This document shows, one piece after another, positions 35,518 to 46,304 of a stretch of 64,000 nt of DNA. The stretch comes from Acetatifactor sp. (GTDB taxonomy: Bacteria; Bacillota; Clostridia; Lachnospirales; Lachnospiraceae): positions 806,001-870,000 of the forward strand of contig JAEEVF010000001.1 in NCBI GenBank assembly GCA_016290775.1, in the 5' to 3' direction. Position numbers and translations under genes: made by a program. The notes under the pieces were generated by a model, which was given only the letters and a program-made list of their open reading frames with translations, ran no database searches and was not told the origin of the DNA. The first letter of the stretch is position 1, and the number at the start of each line of letters is the position of its first letter.

Positions 35518-37380
35518 CTACTGATCAAACATTCTTTTGTATTGAATCAACTCATATACCTTCATGTGTTTTGCAGATGCGACCACTCCTGCATGCGTAT
35601 AAAAACCATTCTTATCCGCGCAAAAAGATTTTGTCAAAACAGGAACTTCTTCCATGCAGGCTAACCTTAGGTTGTCAAAAGAAGTCAATGGCAACCCGAC
35701 GCTTTTTTTCATGATGGCAGACAGATAATTAGCGCTTACGCTTTCCTCTTGTATCCAATCGACGTCATAATTTGCCCACATAATATATGGAACGATATAT
35801 TTATCCGAAGCAGCGCACCACGTATTACTACCGTATGAATATGTTCTGCCATTCTTATAGTAAGTAAAATCTATTCGCGGTTGATGATCTCCGAACATAA
35901 CAACAACCGTTTTTTGAGGCATCTTTTCAACTTCCGTTATCAATTCCTTAAATGCATCGTCTGATATCCTGCACAGGTTTAAGTACTGCTCTACAGCCGG
36001 TTCTCCCTCATCCGTATATTGTAATGCTTCGTCATATTCCAAAACCTTTGAGTCGTAAGCACCATGGTTTTGAATTGTCACCGCAAATACGAATGATTTC
36101 TGTCCGCGCTCGTTATCAGCCTTAACCGTATTCAGAATTCTTTTATAACACTCCCTGTCGCTGATAAATCCGCGATAATATTCCAATTCAGAGCCAAAAT
36201 CTCGCATAACGCCATTATTCAGATCGCGGAACAGATCAATGTCAGCCTTTTGTACATATCCCGTGCCAAAATCTTCTCCGGAAATGAAGTCCTGAAAACC
36301 TAAGGCTACATAGTTTTGAGATCTTTTCCATTCCTCGGCATAATAAGGATGTACTGCCGTCGCATTATATCCGATATCGCTGAGGCACTCTGCCAAAGAT
36401 TCACATCCATCGAGTCGATACCTGACATATGGATTCGCTCCCCAAGGCATGAAGAACAGTGAATTTCCTGTTAAAAACTCAAATTCCGAATTACAAGTAC
36501 TTCCTCCATAGATACCTACGGCCAGCTTGCCTTTTGCGCAATTCTCACTTAGGGAATGAATAAACGGTAACGGGTCATTCTTTAATGTCGTATTCCCAAT
36601 TAGCGTATAATCCGCAAGAGATTCATTCATAATAACAATGATATTTTCCGGGATCTCGTTCTCATCATATTCTTCCGTTGCCGGATAAAGTGCAAAAAGG
36701 CGATCAGTCATCATAGAGTCATAGCCTGATGGCTCGACAATTTTGCTATTGATAAATTCTGACACCCATGCTACTAACAATGTATTCTTTGCAATATATG
36801 CATCCTCGTTGAATCCTGGCGAAGCAAATGCTATTAAATTACACTTATAACCGCCAAAAACCAGCACGGGCGAAAGGATTCCGCATAATAATGCCATCTT
36901 GATCCTATTCTTACGCTTGCCAAGTGATTGCTTTTCTAAGGATTTAGTGACAAAACAGAATACTGCCGCAATAAGGAAGCTTAATACGAACCTAATGGCA
37001 ATACTTGTATTAATGGGCATAGAATAATGATCTTTGACGGACCATGCATCAGAAATAGTAAATACATCCACGTAATTAAGCGGTCGGCCCCTTGAAATAA
37101 TGACGAGTTCGTTGATATAAAAGATCAAGAAGAACAGAACGGTGTTAGTGATACAGATGGTCTTATAACTAATTGGCAATAAGACCTCCAGAATTAGAAT
37201 TGGCATTGCTAAACACAACGACAGAAGAACCATGTATAACATCGTCCCGTCGCTGATAAATCCAGTCATGAGAATTGTGTAAGTCAACGCAAAATGCGCA
37301 AACACCAACATCTCATTCGCATAATTCCTTATGCCACTCTTAACTTTCTGCAGTTTCCTTTTCTCGTCCGTACCATTCAT
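35518..37380 (-). CDS. LtaS-like membrane phosphoglycerol transferase (sulfatase fold), copy 2
   Basis: The 620-residue protein has the same architecture as its downstream neighbour: about five membrane segments in the first 200 residues, then an exported sulfatase-like domain. The expected glutamate is in IVIMNESLAD, the nucleophilic threonine in YGGSTCNSEFEFLTGNS and the Asp-His in VVMFGDHQPRID. The start MNGTDEKRK has GAGGAG about 10 bases upstream; a longer frame from 37449 lacks one. The two copies share only motifs at a glance, so they are old paralogues with possibly different acceptors. The acceptor cannot be told from sequence. Confidence 0.82.
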   Translation of the reverse strand: MNGTDEKRKLQKVKSGIRNYANEMLVFAHFALTYTILMTGFISDGTMLYMVLLSLCLAMPILILEVLLPISYKTICITNTVLFFLIFYINELVIISRGRPLNYVDVFTISDAWSVKDHYSMPINTSIAIRFVLSFLIAAVFCFVTKSLEKQSLGKRKNRIKMALLCGILSPVLVFGGYKCNLIAFASPGFNEDAYIAKNTLLVAWVSEFINSKIVEPSGYDSMMTDRLFALYPATEEYDENEIPENIIVIMNESLADYTLIGNTTLKNDPLPFIHSLSENCAKGKLAVGIYGGSTCNSEFEFLTGNSLFFMPWGANPYVRYRLDGCESLAECLSDIGYNATAVHPYYAEEWKRSQNYVALGFQDFISGEDFGTGYVQKADIDLFRDLNNGVMRDFGSELEYYRGFISDRECYKRILNTVKADNERGQKSFVFAVTIQNHGAYDSKVLEYDEALQYTDEGEPAVEQYLNLCRISDDAFKELITEVEKMPQKTVVVMFGDHQPRIDFTYYKNGRTYSYGSNTWCAASDKYIVPYIMWANYDVDWIQEESVSANYLSAIMKKSVGLPLTSFDNLRLACMEEVPVLTKSFCADKNGFYTHAGVVASAKHMKVYELIQYKRMFDQ

Positions 37381-37570
37381 GTGTTCATCACTCCTCACAT
37401 TACATTTTATCGGACGGAAAAAAGAGTTTTTAGAGGTTTTAAGCGACATAATGACGTAATTTTGCTAATAATTTTGAAAAAACGAACTATTGGCAAAATT
37501 ATCTAATAATATTACATCGGCAGCTTTTTTCAGAAGTTTAATACCATTGTATATTTCTGTCAAAAATGCA

Positions 37571-37617
37571 TAAAAATACCCTTTGCAATTTCTACGTGCA
37601 AAGGGTATCGTTTTTTT
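37571..37617. terminator. Bidirectional terminator after the UPF0210 gene
   Basis: A perfect 12-base stem (ATACCCTTTGCA and TGCAAAGGGTAT, 9-base loop) has T7 on the plus side and a TTTTTA run on the minus side. It lies 40 bases after the UPF0210 stop and insulates it from the LtaS-like genes. Confidence 0.85.
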
Positions 37618-37655
37618 CATATTCATTCGCAACGCCACAGGTTGAGCATAATTTA

Positions 37656-39020
37656 TTAGTTCTTAAAGCTGTGGATCGGTGCCGGAATTCTTCCGCCGCG
37701 GTTCACAAATGCATCGCAGGAGAATTGATTTACGGGCATGATCGGTGCATAACCAAGAAGACCGCCAAACTCCACCTGCTCTCCCACACCCTTTCCGATC
37801 ACCGGAATGATACGGACTGCAGTCGTCTTTTGGTTGACCATTCCAATCGCCATCTCATCTGCGATAATGCCAGAAATCGTGGTTGCCTTCGTGTCACCGG
37901 GGATTGCGATCATGTCAAGGCCCACGGAACAAACGCAGGTCATGGCCTCCAGCTTTTCCAGTGTCAATGCTCCAGCCGTCACGGCATCGATCATACCCTG
38001 ATCCTCGCTGACAGGAATGAATGCACCGGAAAGACCGCCAACATAGGAAGATGCCATTACGCCGCCCTTCTTGACCTGATCGTTCAAAAGTGCAAGCGCT
38101 GCAGTCGTACCAGGCGCACCTGCATGCTCCAAACCAATCTCACAAAGAATGTCCGCCACGGAATCGCCTACAGCCGGCGTCGGTGCCAGCGACAGATCCA
38201 CAATGCCAAACGGCACGCCAAGCATTTTCGATGCTTCCTGCGCCACCAACTGGCCTACACGCGTCACCTTAAACGCCGTCTTCTTGATCGTCTCGCAGAG
38301 CACTTCAAAATTCTCGCCACGCACCTTTTCCAGTGCCGTCTTGACTACGCCGGGGCCACTGACACCCACGTTAATGATCTTATCCGCTTCAGTTACGCCG
38401 TGGAAAGCGCCTGCCATAAACGGATTGTCATCGGGTGCGTTGCAGAACACTACAAGCTTTGCACAGCCAAGGGAATCCTGCTCCTTCGTAAACTCCGCAG
38501 TTTTCTTCACCATCTCGCCCATGAGCTTTACTGCGTCCATGTTGATGCCGGTACGGGTGCTGCCAAGGTTCACGGAGCTGCAGACACGCTCCGTCGTGGA
38601 AAGTGCCAGCGGGATTGAACGGATCAGCAGTTCATCTGCGGCGGTCATGCCCTTGCACACCAGTGCGGAATATCCGCCGATAAAGTTCACGCCAACTTCC
38701 TTCGCAACATTGTCCAGCGTCTTCGCGATGCTTGCGAAATCTTCCACCGTCTTACAAGCCGCGCCACCGATCAGCGCGATGGGCGTCACGGAAATACGCT
38801 TGTTCACGATCGGAATCCCGAATTCCTTCGAGATCTCCTCTCCCGTCTTCACAAGGTCCTTAGCGGCCTCATAGATCTTCTTGTATATCTTCTCGTTCAG
38901 CTTATTTAAGTCGCTGTCGATGCAATCCAGAAGCGAAATCCCCAGCGTGATCGTACGCACGTCGAGGTTTTCCTTCTCGATCATATTATTGGTCTCAACG
39001 ACCTCGTAGATATTGATCAT
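37656..39020 (-). CDS. UPF0210 (DUF711) family protein
   Basis: A 454-residue soluble protein of the UPF0210/DUF711 family, often called PFL-family protein in databases, of unknown biochemical function. Visible family blocks are [55 protein letters not shown] and [17 protein letters not shown] precedes the ATG. It is 9 bases after a small ACT-domain gene; this pair is conserved across many Firmicutes and archaea, which suggests an amino-acid-responsive role for the pair. The name does not imply pyruvate formate-lyase activity. Confidence 0.9.
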   Translation of the reverse strand: MINIYEVVETNNMIEKENLDVRTITLGISLLDCIDSDLNKLNEKIYKKIYEAAKDLVKTGEEISKEFGIPIVNKRISVTPIALIGGAACKTVEDFASIAKTLDNVAKEVGVNFIGGYSALVCKGMTAADELLIRSIPLALSTTERVCSSVNLGSTRTGINMDAVKLMGEMVKKTAEFTKEQDSLGCAKLVVFCNAPDDNPFMAGAFHGVTEADKIINVGVSGPGVVKTALEKVRGENFEVLCETIKKTAFKVTRVGQLVAQEASKMLGVPFGIVDLSLAPTPAVGDSVADILCEIGLEHAGAPGTTAALALLNDQVKKGGVMASSYVGGLSGAFIPVSEDQGMIDAVTAGALTLEKLEAMTCVCSVGLDMIAIPGDTKATTISGIIADEMAIGMVNQKTTAVRIIPVIGKGVGEQVEFGGLLGYAPIMPVNQFSCDAFVNRGGRIPAPIHSFKN

Positions 39021-39029
39021 AATAATCTC

Positions 39030-39302
39030 CTAAATCCTGTGCATTTGATCAAAAATTTCTTCCTTCTGGCACTTGATCACCAGTCCCATGCTCTTTCCGA
39101 GCTCTTCGAGCTCATCTGCCACGTCGCCAAAGCTCTTCGCCGTGCCATTCATGTCCACGATCATCATCATCGTGAAATAATCCTGCACGATTGTCTGCGA
39201 AATGTCCTGAATGTTGATCCCATTCTCGGCAAGATATGTGCACACCTTTGCAATAATGCCCACGGTATCCTTGCCAACTACGGTAATGATTGTTTTTTTC
39301 AT
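39030..39302 (-). CDS. ACT domain protein (UPF0237)
   Basis: A 90-residue protein made of ACT domain material: MKKTIITVVGKDTVGIIAKV at the start and GINIQDISQTIVQDYFTMMM in the middle. ACT domains bind amino acids and control partner proteins. A longer frame starts 20 codons upstream but would run into the promoter; AGAGGATG lies before the chosen ATG. It is immediately upstream of the UPF0210 gene and probably forms a functional unit with it. Confidence 0.92.
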   Translation of the reverse strand: MKKTIITVVGKDTVGIIAKVCTYLAENGINIQDISQTIVQDYFTMMMIVDMNGTAKSFGDVADELEELGKSMGLVIKCQKEEIFDQMHRI

Positions 39303-39350
39303 TGAATCATCCTCTTTCAATTTGCGTATTTCAAGCTTATTGCAATAGGT

Positions 39351-39379
39351 AATATAACACATATCGGAAACATATACAA
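39351..39379 (-). promoter_or_regulatory. Promoter of the ACT-UPF0210 pair
   Basis: On the minus strand TTGTAT (39374-39379) and TATATT (39351-39356) are separated by 17 bases. Confidence 0.6.
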
Positions 39380-39403
39380 TGGTAATATTACATGAGACGC
39401 TCG

Positions 39404-41179
39404 TCAGGCAATACCATCATTGCTTTCACGTTTGACAAAAATCGCATACGCTGTTCCAACCGCGTAAAGGATCACTGTCAGCACCACAAAGTGCCATCTG
39501 GAATCCTGGAGGCGCAGACTTGTTGCGGCCATAAAGCTGTCCAGCACTCGATATGCATGACCAATGATCATGAAAATCCCCCAGAGGATCATTTGTGCAA
39601 TAATGATCCACTTCTTTGCCTTGAATTTCTTCATGATATACAATACTAAGATAACGATCTCGGAAACCAAAATGATCGCACAAGCGATGATGGATGACGC
39701 AGAAAACTGTTTTGCATTGATCAGCGCATATATTGAAACGACTGCCAGAATGGTACTCATGACCATCAGAAATCCGCTCGGAATATCGAAAATGCTTATG
39801 CGGAACATGGCTTTAAGTTTTTCCCAGAATGTCTTGGCATTGTTTTCCTCTGTCACATACTCCTTGTAATTTGCAAGACCCAGTTCTACTCGCTTCTCAT
39901 TTTCTTTCACATGCAACAATCTTACCTTCAATTCAAGCATGGCATATCCAAATGCAAGCAGGAAAAAGACATACAGTCTGGTATGGAATATCACGACAAC
40001 CCAAAACATGAACATGCCAGCGCCCCAGTAAGCTAGTTTTGGATTTTTCTTGAAAAGAGCAAACATCATGATCAAAAAAGGCAGGAGATAATACGCAAAA
40101 AGAACAATTCCTCCCTCGGCCAATACCACGCCGGCTGAATTGCTCAAACCAACATTATTAAAACCCACGTTATCCGACCGAAAAGCTGCCATGTAACTTT
40201 GAATTGGGATCTCATAGTCAAAGCCACATCCCAGAATCGGATAATGGATCCAACACTTGATCGTAGCCACGTAATCGTCAACATGGATTGCCAAACTGCC
40301 TAAACTGTTATTCATTTTGTGCAGGAAGGCACCAATCCCAATCGATAGTACTGCGACAGAAATCAATGATATTGAAATCTTGGCATATCGTTTCTCTTTG
40401 ATAAGCTCTACAAAAACAAAAGCAAATGCCACAAGCACGATCAATATAGCCAACATAGCTTTGCTTGACAAAAGTGCAAGCAAAAAACAGACAACTATAG
40501 CCAGATTGCTTTTCTTTTTCAAGAATAGTTCCGTATAAATCCCAAATCCGAGAAACAAACCGTACATGGGTCCCTCAGCAAATATGCCCAGATTCCTATA
40601 GGTATCTCGTGCAAAGCGAAAAATCCATCTCCTAAAACAAAGGTTAAGATAATTGGTGTTATAATAGCTCCCACCCCAAAACACCATGACGTCAAGCTTC
40701 TTACCCCACAGTTTCAATACGCACGCCCCAAACCAAAGAATGAGCGAACATATTGCCAAAAATAGAATGATATACTCCATTAAGTATATCAGCCGGAATG
40801 GTTCTTCATTTTTTCTATGAATGCAAAACAATGCAACCATTCCATTCATGAAAAAAAAGAAATATCCTAAAAAGCCCGTGTTAGGATTGGGCGAATCATT
40901 TAAAACAACAAACTCAAACGTAAAGACGAAAGAAATAAAAAATAGCGTCATCAAGTTCTTGATGCATTCGAAATTTCTTTTGTCCTTGATCAAATATAAT
41001 AAGATCAATATATATACCGATAAGATTGCAATCCACATCGCATAAAACTTTGGCTCAAGATCCTGTTCAAAGCAAACGCGATAGACAGAATTACAATCAA
41101 GTATTATGATAAGCACGAGGACAAACTCGACAATTCGGATCAAAAAATCCAAGCTCTTTTTTGACAATGCTCTTGCCAT
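39404..41179 (-). CDS. O-antigen ligase/polymerase-like multi-pass membrane protein
   Basis: A 591-residue integral membrane protein with roughly 14-16 hydrophobic segments. The stretch RNLGIFAEGPMYGLFLGFGIY, followed by a large periplasmic-type loop (about 275-330, CWIHYPILGCGFDYEIP), resembles the Wzy_C region of O-antigen ligases and polymerases, where G-x-F-x-E-P-like motifs and a big loop are usual. This would join or polymerise lipid-linked sugar chains at the outer face of the membrane. It is the last gene of the glycosyltransferase cluster, with AGGAATAGGTG before its ATG. Family assignment is from topology and motif only. Confidence 0.65.
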   Translation of the reverse strand: MARALSKKSLDFLIRIVEFVLVLIIILDCNSVYRVCFEQDLEPKFYAMWIAILSVYILILLYLIKDKRNFECIKNLMTLFFISFVFTFEFVVLNDSPNPNTGFLGYFFFFMNGMVALFCIHRKNEEPFRLIYLMEYIILFLAICSLILWFGACVLKLWGKKLDVMVFWGGSYYNTNYLNLCFRRWIFRFARDTYRNLGIFAEGPMYGLFLGFGIYTELFLKKKSNLAIVVCFLLALLSSKAMLAILIVLVAFAFVFVELIKEKRYAKISISLISVAVLSIGIGAFLHKMNNSLGSLAIHVDDYVATIKCWIHYPILGCGFDYEIPIQSYMAAFRSDNVGFNNVGLSNSAGVVLAEGGIVLFAYYLLPFLIMMFALFKKNPKLAYWGAGMFMFWVVVIFHTRLYVFFLLAFGYAMLELKVRLLHVKENEKRVELGLANYKEYVTEENNAKTFWEKLKAMFRISIFDIPSGFLMVMSTILAVVSIYALINAKQFSASSIIACAIILVSEIVILVLYIMKKFKAKKWIIIAQMILWGIFMIIGHAYRVLDSFMAATSLRLQDSRWHFVVLTVILYAVGTAYAIFVKRESNDGIA

Positions 41180-41240
41180 GCTTTACACCTATTCCTTTGC
41201 GCAAATCAATTATCCGCTTTCTCTCATTACTATCACTAGT

Positions 41241-42833
41241 TTATTTGCTCAAATCCTTTTTTACGTAAATCCCTATCTTGCTCTCATAATTTCCATACGA
41301 CAACTGGTTTTTCCAAATCCCGACCCAAATTGGTGATAATTCGTGCCCCAAAACATACTCGGGCGCTTCCTCCTCAAAAGGCACTCCTCGGAAAGTCATC
41401 TTACCGATCGTAAAATCAGGATATCCGATTTGAGCGATTCTGGAAAGCGCATTGTCAACATCCTCATCATCTGCCGTCAGGTGGATCACAAATGCGCGAT
41501 CTTCTTGCCCCATGTTCAGATTGAGGCATGGCGTATGGTCTAGATATGGCAAAACACCAATAATGATCCACATGTCGTTGATGTCATCGTTCTCCCACCT
41601 CGCCATCATGGATGCATCCTCTAAATCATTATCTTTTATAAATTGAGCCGCTTCACGCCCCCAAAAATACGGAAGACGAATGTCATGCCAGGATGCAACT
41701 ACTGTCCATACAATTGGCATACACAAAACATACGCTACTACTAGTTTAACACATATTGGAAGAATTTTCTTCATTTCTTCAGAACATTTTAAATCACTCA
41801 TTTGGGGCACAAAAATACGCTCTTCTCTTTCTCCGCCCCACGATATCCATGCCCAGTACAAAAAGAGCCCGTACATGATGCCGATATGATGTGCATACAA
41901 ATAAACAATTCCTGCAAAGAGTGAAAAAGTCACATACGGCAATAGAAAATACTTCAGGTCATGCTTTTTCGACAAGCAGATCATGATCACAAGCATAATC
42001 AAGCCAACAATACATCCCAAAACCAAGTTTGACGTCACTAGAGTAATATTCTGCAGATACCCGCCTTCCATGAATATATTCATAAAAAGGCAGTCAGGAA
42101 GCATTGCGAAAACGGCATATAGCAATCGAACAAACACGGAGTTCTGTACCTCAATGGACACTCCCGAGGTTGTCGGATATGGCATGATCTGCACCATGAT
42201 AAGCATCGTGCATAAAAGTAATGCCATAAGTGTTAGAACTCGCAGATCCTTCCCAAAGTCCTTACTAAAAATCTTCCAATGCTTTTCTTGGCAAATATCA
42301 AATAGCCATGCTGCCGAAATGCCCCCTGCCACAAGAATGCCATAGGCACCAAGTAAGCAAAGGAACAACATCGTAAGGACAAAACGAACCGGGTGCTCAT
42401 CTTTCTTGCGAAACTGCAAGGCAATCAATATGATCGCAAGCACCATATACCCATATGGCCTGCAAATAACTCCATATTGATAGAACAGAAAATAATGAAA
42501 CGGCAACAGACATCTGATCACTCTCGGAAACGGAGAATAAAACAGGATCAAATATCCGGAAAGAATCGGTGCGATCAACGAGATCACATTCAAACTGATT
42601 TCATATGGCAATCCGAGTTTGGCGGGAATACAAAGGATCAGATGCCATAACGCCGGATGCCCCTCATAATGCGGGATCAAAAACAATATGTCACGAAGGC
42701 TAGCGCATCTTGCGATCTGCCATGCCTGTGCTTCATCAAACCAAGGCTCATGAAAAATGCTGACAATGATCAGTGAAATGATCAACATGGCAAAAACAAA
42801 CAACTCAACTTTTTTATCTTTGAATCTATTCAT
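41241..42833 (-). CDS. GT-C-type membrane glycosyltransferase, paralogue 1
   Basis: A 530-residue polytopic protein (about 10-12 membrane segments). Its first exported loop contains HEPWFDEAQAWQIARCASL and then HYEGHPALWHL, reminiscent of the Asp-Glu loop of polyprenyl-phosphate-sugar-dependent GT-C transferases (PMT/ArnT type). A soluble C-terminal part has YLDHTPCLNLNMGQEDRAF and ends SPIWVGIWKNQ. Such enzymes would move a sugar from a lipid carrier to an extracellular acceptor. The start is set at MNRFKDKK; the open frame starts at a TTG seven codons earlier. It is the most diverged of the three copies. Donor and acceptor are unknown. Confidence 0.7.
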   Translation of the reverse strand: MNRFKDKKVELFVFAMLIISLIIVSIFHEPWFDEAQAWQIARCASLRDILFLIPHYEGHPALWHLILCIPAKLGLPYEISLNVISLIAPILSGYLILFYSPFPRVIRCLLPFHYFLFYQYGVICRPYGYMVLAIILIALQFRKKDEHPVRFVLTMLFLCLLGAYGILVAGGISAAWLFDICQEKHWKIFSKDFGKDLRVLTLMALLLCTMLIMVQIMPYPTTSGVSIEVQNSVFVRLLYAVFAMLPDCLFMNIFMEGGYLQNITLVTSNLVLGCIVGLIMLVIMICLSKKHDLKYFLLPYVTFSLFAGIVYLYAHHIGIMYGLFLYWAWISWGGEREERIFVPQMSDLKCSEEMKKILPICVKLVVAYVLCMPIVWTVVASWHDIRLPYFWGREAAQFIKDNDLEDASMMARWENDDINDMWIIIGVLPYLDHTPCLNLNMGQEDRAFVIHLTADDEDVDNALSRIAQIGYPDFTIGKMTFRGVPFEEEAPEYVLGHELSPIWVGIWKNQLSYGNYESKIGIYVKKDLSK

Positions 42834-42858
42834 CACAACTCTTCTTTCTACCAAAGGG

Positions 42859-44580
42859 TTAATTCTCTATAGGCTTTATCCCGTATTGTTCCGCAAGGTC
42901 TGCTCGCATGTAAATGTACCTGGTCTTAAAGGAATCGCCAAAAGTGCGAAGCATTTTCCAAACGCTGATATATCGTGGCGATATCTTGTATACGGGAACA
43001 TAATCCTTCCTGGAGACCTCATCTCCATAAATCCTGTCTAGGTCTATCAGTCCTACTACCAAGTCCGGAGGGCCTTGTTCTTTCAACTGTCTGAACACTT
43101 CCCTGCTCTCTTCTGCGCTTGCAAATTGATGCCTTGCATATGCCATGTCATCTCTTCCGCCGTTCAGATTGATGCAGAAATTATGCTCAAAGTATGGCAT
43201 CACCGCTACAGGATCAATGGAAACATCAAGTCCATACGCATTGACCTTTTCAAAAAACTCTTCGTCGGACCATTCAGGCTCCGTAACCTCACCCCATTCC
43301 ACAAGAAAAGTAGCATTTTCCAAATGATTCTCTTTAATAAATTTAGCGATCCCTCTCGCATTGAAATAATCAAAGCGAATGTCATTCATGGACGCAACAG
43401 CAGTCCAAAGGATTGGGATAACTAACGGGATCATGCAAAGAAACACAGCCAACTTTTTAAGCGCGTCCGCATCCTTTTCCGATAGGGTCAGTTTGCCTGT
43501 AACTTGCTTTAGCGAGAACCCTCGATCTTCATCCTCAAAAGCAATCCAGAACCAAAAGACTACAAATGCGATGATCACACCCAAATGATGTGCCGAGAAA
43601 TAAACGACGCCTGTAAAAAGCGAATATAAAACATATGGGACATAGAAGAAGCTTCGATTTTTCTTCGTCCCCCAAAGCCATACAATGATCAGGAAAAGAA
43701 TACCTATCAGAAGCGCAGCATAAAACTGACCCGAATTAAGAGAAGAAAAGCGTGGCATTCCCTCGCATGAAAGAATGTTTAACAGTGTTGCGTCAGGCAA
43801 CATCGCAAAGAACGAATACAACATACAAAGCCAAGTTGGATTTGCCTGTTCAATGGAGAACGCAAAGGTATCTGGCCTTGGCATGATCTGAGCAAGCAAA
43901 ACGACTGCAAATGCTAATAATGTCAGCAACGAAAAGACTCTTCTATCCTTCCAGAATGCGATACTATTCATCTTCCATTGTTTCTCAACGCAGATTTCAA
44001 GAGTCCATGCGACAGCCACGCCACCTGCGATCACGATCCCGTATCCGCTCAGTGCGCAAAGAAATGCCATGGAAAGCATAAAACGCCAAGGATGCTCTTT
44101 CCTTCCCTTGAAAGTCAATGCCATAAGCATAAGTGCAAGCGTGATGTAACCATAAGGTCTTGAAACAACGCCATTTTGGTAAAAGATGAAATAATGGAAA
44201 GGCAGCAAACACTTTACCACCTTCGGAAATGCGGAACGAAAAAGAATTAACCACCCGGAAATGCCTATTGCCAAGGCAGAGAAAAAATGTAAAGTCAGTT
44301 CATAGGGAAAACCAAGTTTTGCCGGTATGAATAGCATTAAATGCCACAAAGCAGGATGCCCCTCGTAATGAGGAATCTCAAATAGAATCTCTTTGAGGCT
44401 TGCACATCTTGCAATCTGCCATGCTTGCGCTTCGTCAAACCAAGGTTCGTGAAACAGATTCACTATGATAAGCGAAATCATAAAAAACGCAAACACAATA
44501 GATTCAGTCAAGCCGTGGCTTGACTGAATCCCCTTTGTTCCAATCTTCTTTTCTTGAAGTACTTTCGTGTTATCCTTCAT
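42859..44580 (-). CDS. GT-C-type membrane glycosyltransferase, paralogue 2
   Basis: The 573-residue paralogue of its neighbour carries HEPWFDEAQAWQIARCASL identically in the first loop, then IPHYEGHPALWHLML. About 10-12 membrane segments follow. The soluble C-terminal region has YFEHNFCINLNGGRDDMAY and ends in SVWKMLRTFGDSFKTRYIYM. The N-terminus is a 28-residue charged extension before the first membrane segment. AGGTGG lies before the ATG. It is 25 bases upstream of paralogue 1 and 32 bases downstream of the flavoprotein gene, so all are probably one operon. Confidence 0.7.
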   Translation of the reverse strand: MKDNTKVLQEKKIGTKGIQSSHGLTESIVFAFFMISLIIVNLFHEPWFDEAQAWQIARCASLKEILFEIPHYEGHPALWHLMLFIPAKLGFPYELTLHFFSALAIGISGWLILFRSAFPKVVKCLLPFHYFIFYQNGVVSRPYGYITLALMLMALTFKGRKEHPWRFMLSMAFLCALSGYGIVIAGGVAVAWTLEICVEKQWKMNSIAFWKDRRVFSLLTLLAFAVVLLAQIMPRPDTFAFSIEQANPTWLCMLYSFFAMLPDATLLNILSCEGMPRFSSLNSGQFYAALLIGILFLIIVWLWGTKKNRSFFYVPYVLYSLFTGVVYFSAHHLGVIIAFVVFWFWIAFEDEDRGFSLKQVTGKLTLSEKDADALKKLAVFLCMIPLVIPILWTAVASMNDIRFDYFNARGIAKFIKENHLENATFLVEWGEVTEPEWSDEEFFEKVNAYGLDVSIDPVAVMPYFEHNFCINLNGGRDDMAYARHQFASAEESREVFRQLKEQGPPDLVVGLIDLDRIYGDEVSRKDYVPVYKISPRYISVWKMLRTFGDSFKTRYIYMRADLAEQYGIKPIEN

Positions 44581-44612
44581 TGAATGACCACCTGTATACA
44601 GACTACTTCTGC

Positions 44613-46211
44613 TTATTTCTTTTCTTTCTCCTCGTGATAAGACTTCTCAGTGTTCACGGCCCAGAGGTCTTCCTTCTTGCCAGTGCCTCGGATCACGTCA
44701 GCCGCAACAAATGCGGTTACCATGGAGTGGTCCATGTTGTTGTAACGGTGCTGACCATTTCTTCCGACGCAGCAAAGGTTATCAATGCCATTCAGATAAG
44801 TGATCAGTTTGTCAATGTCGGAATAGGTGTCAAAATAAGCGGGATATGCCTTCTGTACCTTTTCGCGGCAAGTCTCAAGAATCTTTGCATTGTCATCGAT
44901 CACTCCGATCTTCCGAAGTTCTGCGGTTGCCATGGCAATGCAGTCCTCATCGGTCATGTTCCAGAAGTCATCGCCCTCGTCGCAGAAGTATTCCAAGCCG
45001 ATCCATACGGAATGCTCAGGGTCTGCAAGCATGTACGGTGACCAGTTGTTGAAGATCTGAATGCGGCCAAGCTTTACGCTTGTGTCCTGAACGTAGATCC
45101 AGCAATCCGGAACAATGTTGCCCAAGGTTTTGATGTTGGTCTGATTCTTAAGGGCAAGGCGGTCAACCAAAAGACCAACTGTTACGAAATCGCGATAAGG
45201 AAGGCCTTCAGCGATCTTGAGCGCTTCCTCAGGAACCTTTGAATTCACTTCAGCCGAAGTTTCATCTTGGCCCTTCACGCCATTTGATGCCTTGAACGCT
45301 TCAAGCAAATCCTTCAGCGGCATGCTGGAGATCACTTCATCTGCTTCATATGAAGTGCCGTCCTCGCAGTGTACAGTGGTGATGCGGCCGTTCTCATCCA
45401 AATCAATACCGCTCACTTTTGCTCCAAATACAACCTTTGCGCCCTTTTCCTGCGCTACGGAAAGCGCTTTCTCCCAAAGCTGGCCAGGACCATGCTTAGG
45501 ATAATAAAACTCTTCGATCAGGGATGTTTCCACCTGACGATTCTTCTTCGGGATCAGCTTTCCAAACACATTTTTTACAAGAGCCCAGATGGAAAGGCCT
45601 TTCACGCGCTGAGCGCCCCAATCGGCACTGATCACGCGGGGATGACGCCCCCAAAGTTTTTCCGTATATCCTTCGAAGAACATGGAATAAAGCTTTTTGC
45701 CAAAGCGGTTAATATAAAAGTTCTCAAGAGAGGTCTCAGGAAGCTTATGAAGGCAACTTCCGAGGTAGGAAAAACCTGCCTTCATGCTGGTCAGGAACCC
45801 CATGTTGATAAAGGTCTGGGGCTTCATGCTAATGGGATAATCAAAGAATTTCCCGTTGTAGTAGATGCGGCTTACGCGATGGCGGATCAAGAACACTTCG
45901 TCCGTCTTCTCGGGGTCTGGGCCGCCCTCTACAAGTCTGGATTCTCTTCCAAGGATCAGGTCATCCTTCGACGGTGCGCCCTGATAATCCAAGATTCCGC
46001 GCCACCATTCCATGACGCGATCATCCTTTGAGAAAAAGCGATGTCCGCCAATGTCTATGCGGTTTTGGCCATGTCGAACCGTTCTGGAAATGCCACCCAC
46101 CTTATCTGAAGCTTCCAGAATCACAATTTCATATTGATCCTGGTCCTTTAACAATTCATATGCAGCAGTAATACCAGCAGGGCCCGCACCGATCACGACA
46201 ATTTTTTTCAT
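44613..46211 (-). CDS. FAD-dependent amine-oxidase/UDP-galactopyranose-mutase-like protein
   Basis: A 532-residue soluble flavoprotein. The N-terminal dinucleotide fold is [18 protein letters not shown], followed by [15 protein letters not shown] and the UGM-like [13 protein letters not shown]. The C-terminal part has [19 protein letters not shown], a second FAD contact typical of this superfamily. [10 protein letters not shown] with AGAGGAAAAACGA upstream is the start; 12 upstream codons are discarded. UDP-galactopyranose mutase is about 370 residues, so this longer relative may act on another nucleotide sugar or lipid-linked sugar. Lying inside a glycosyltransferase cluster, it probably supplies or modifies the sugar donor. 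The exact reaction is not known. Confidence 0.78.
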   Translation of the reverse strand: MKKIVVIGAGPAGITAAYELLKDQDQYEIVILEASDKVGGISRTVRHGQNRIDIGGHRFFSKDDRVMEWWRGILDYQGAPSKDDLILGRESRLVEGGPDPEKTDEVFLIRHRVSRIYYNGKFFDYPISMKPQTFINMGFLTSMKAGFSYLGSCLHKLPETSLENFYINRFGKKLYSMFFEGYTEKLWGRHPRVISADWGAQRVKGLSIWALVKNVFGKLIPKKNRQVETSLIEEFYYPKHGPGQLWEKALSVAQEKGAKVVFGAKVSGIDLDENGRITTVHCEDGTSYEADEVISSMPLKDLLEAFKASNGVKGQDETSAEVNSKVPEEALKIAEGLPYRDFVTVGLLVDRLALKNQTNIKTLGNIVPDCWIYVQDTSVKLGRIQIFNNWSPYMLADPEHSVWIGLEYFCDEGDDFWNMTDEDCIAMATAELRKIGVIDDNAKILETCREKVQKAYPAYFDTYSDIDKLITYLNGIDNLCCVGRNGQHRYNNMDHSMVTAFVAADVIRGTGKKEDLWAVNTEKSYHEEKEKK

Positions 46212-46304
46212 TCGTTTTTCCTCTCTTTCATCGCGGATCAAATCCACATTATTATCAAAAACCTTGAATAGTCATAATATATTTATCGGCATATCGACAG
46301 GGGT

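Noticed and set aside
37656..39020. Pyruvate formate-lyase, from the database nickname of the family
   Set aside because: There is no glycyl radical motif or PFL domain; the protein belongs to UPF0210/DUF711.
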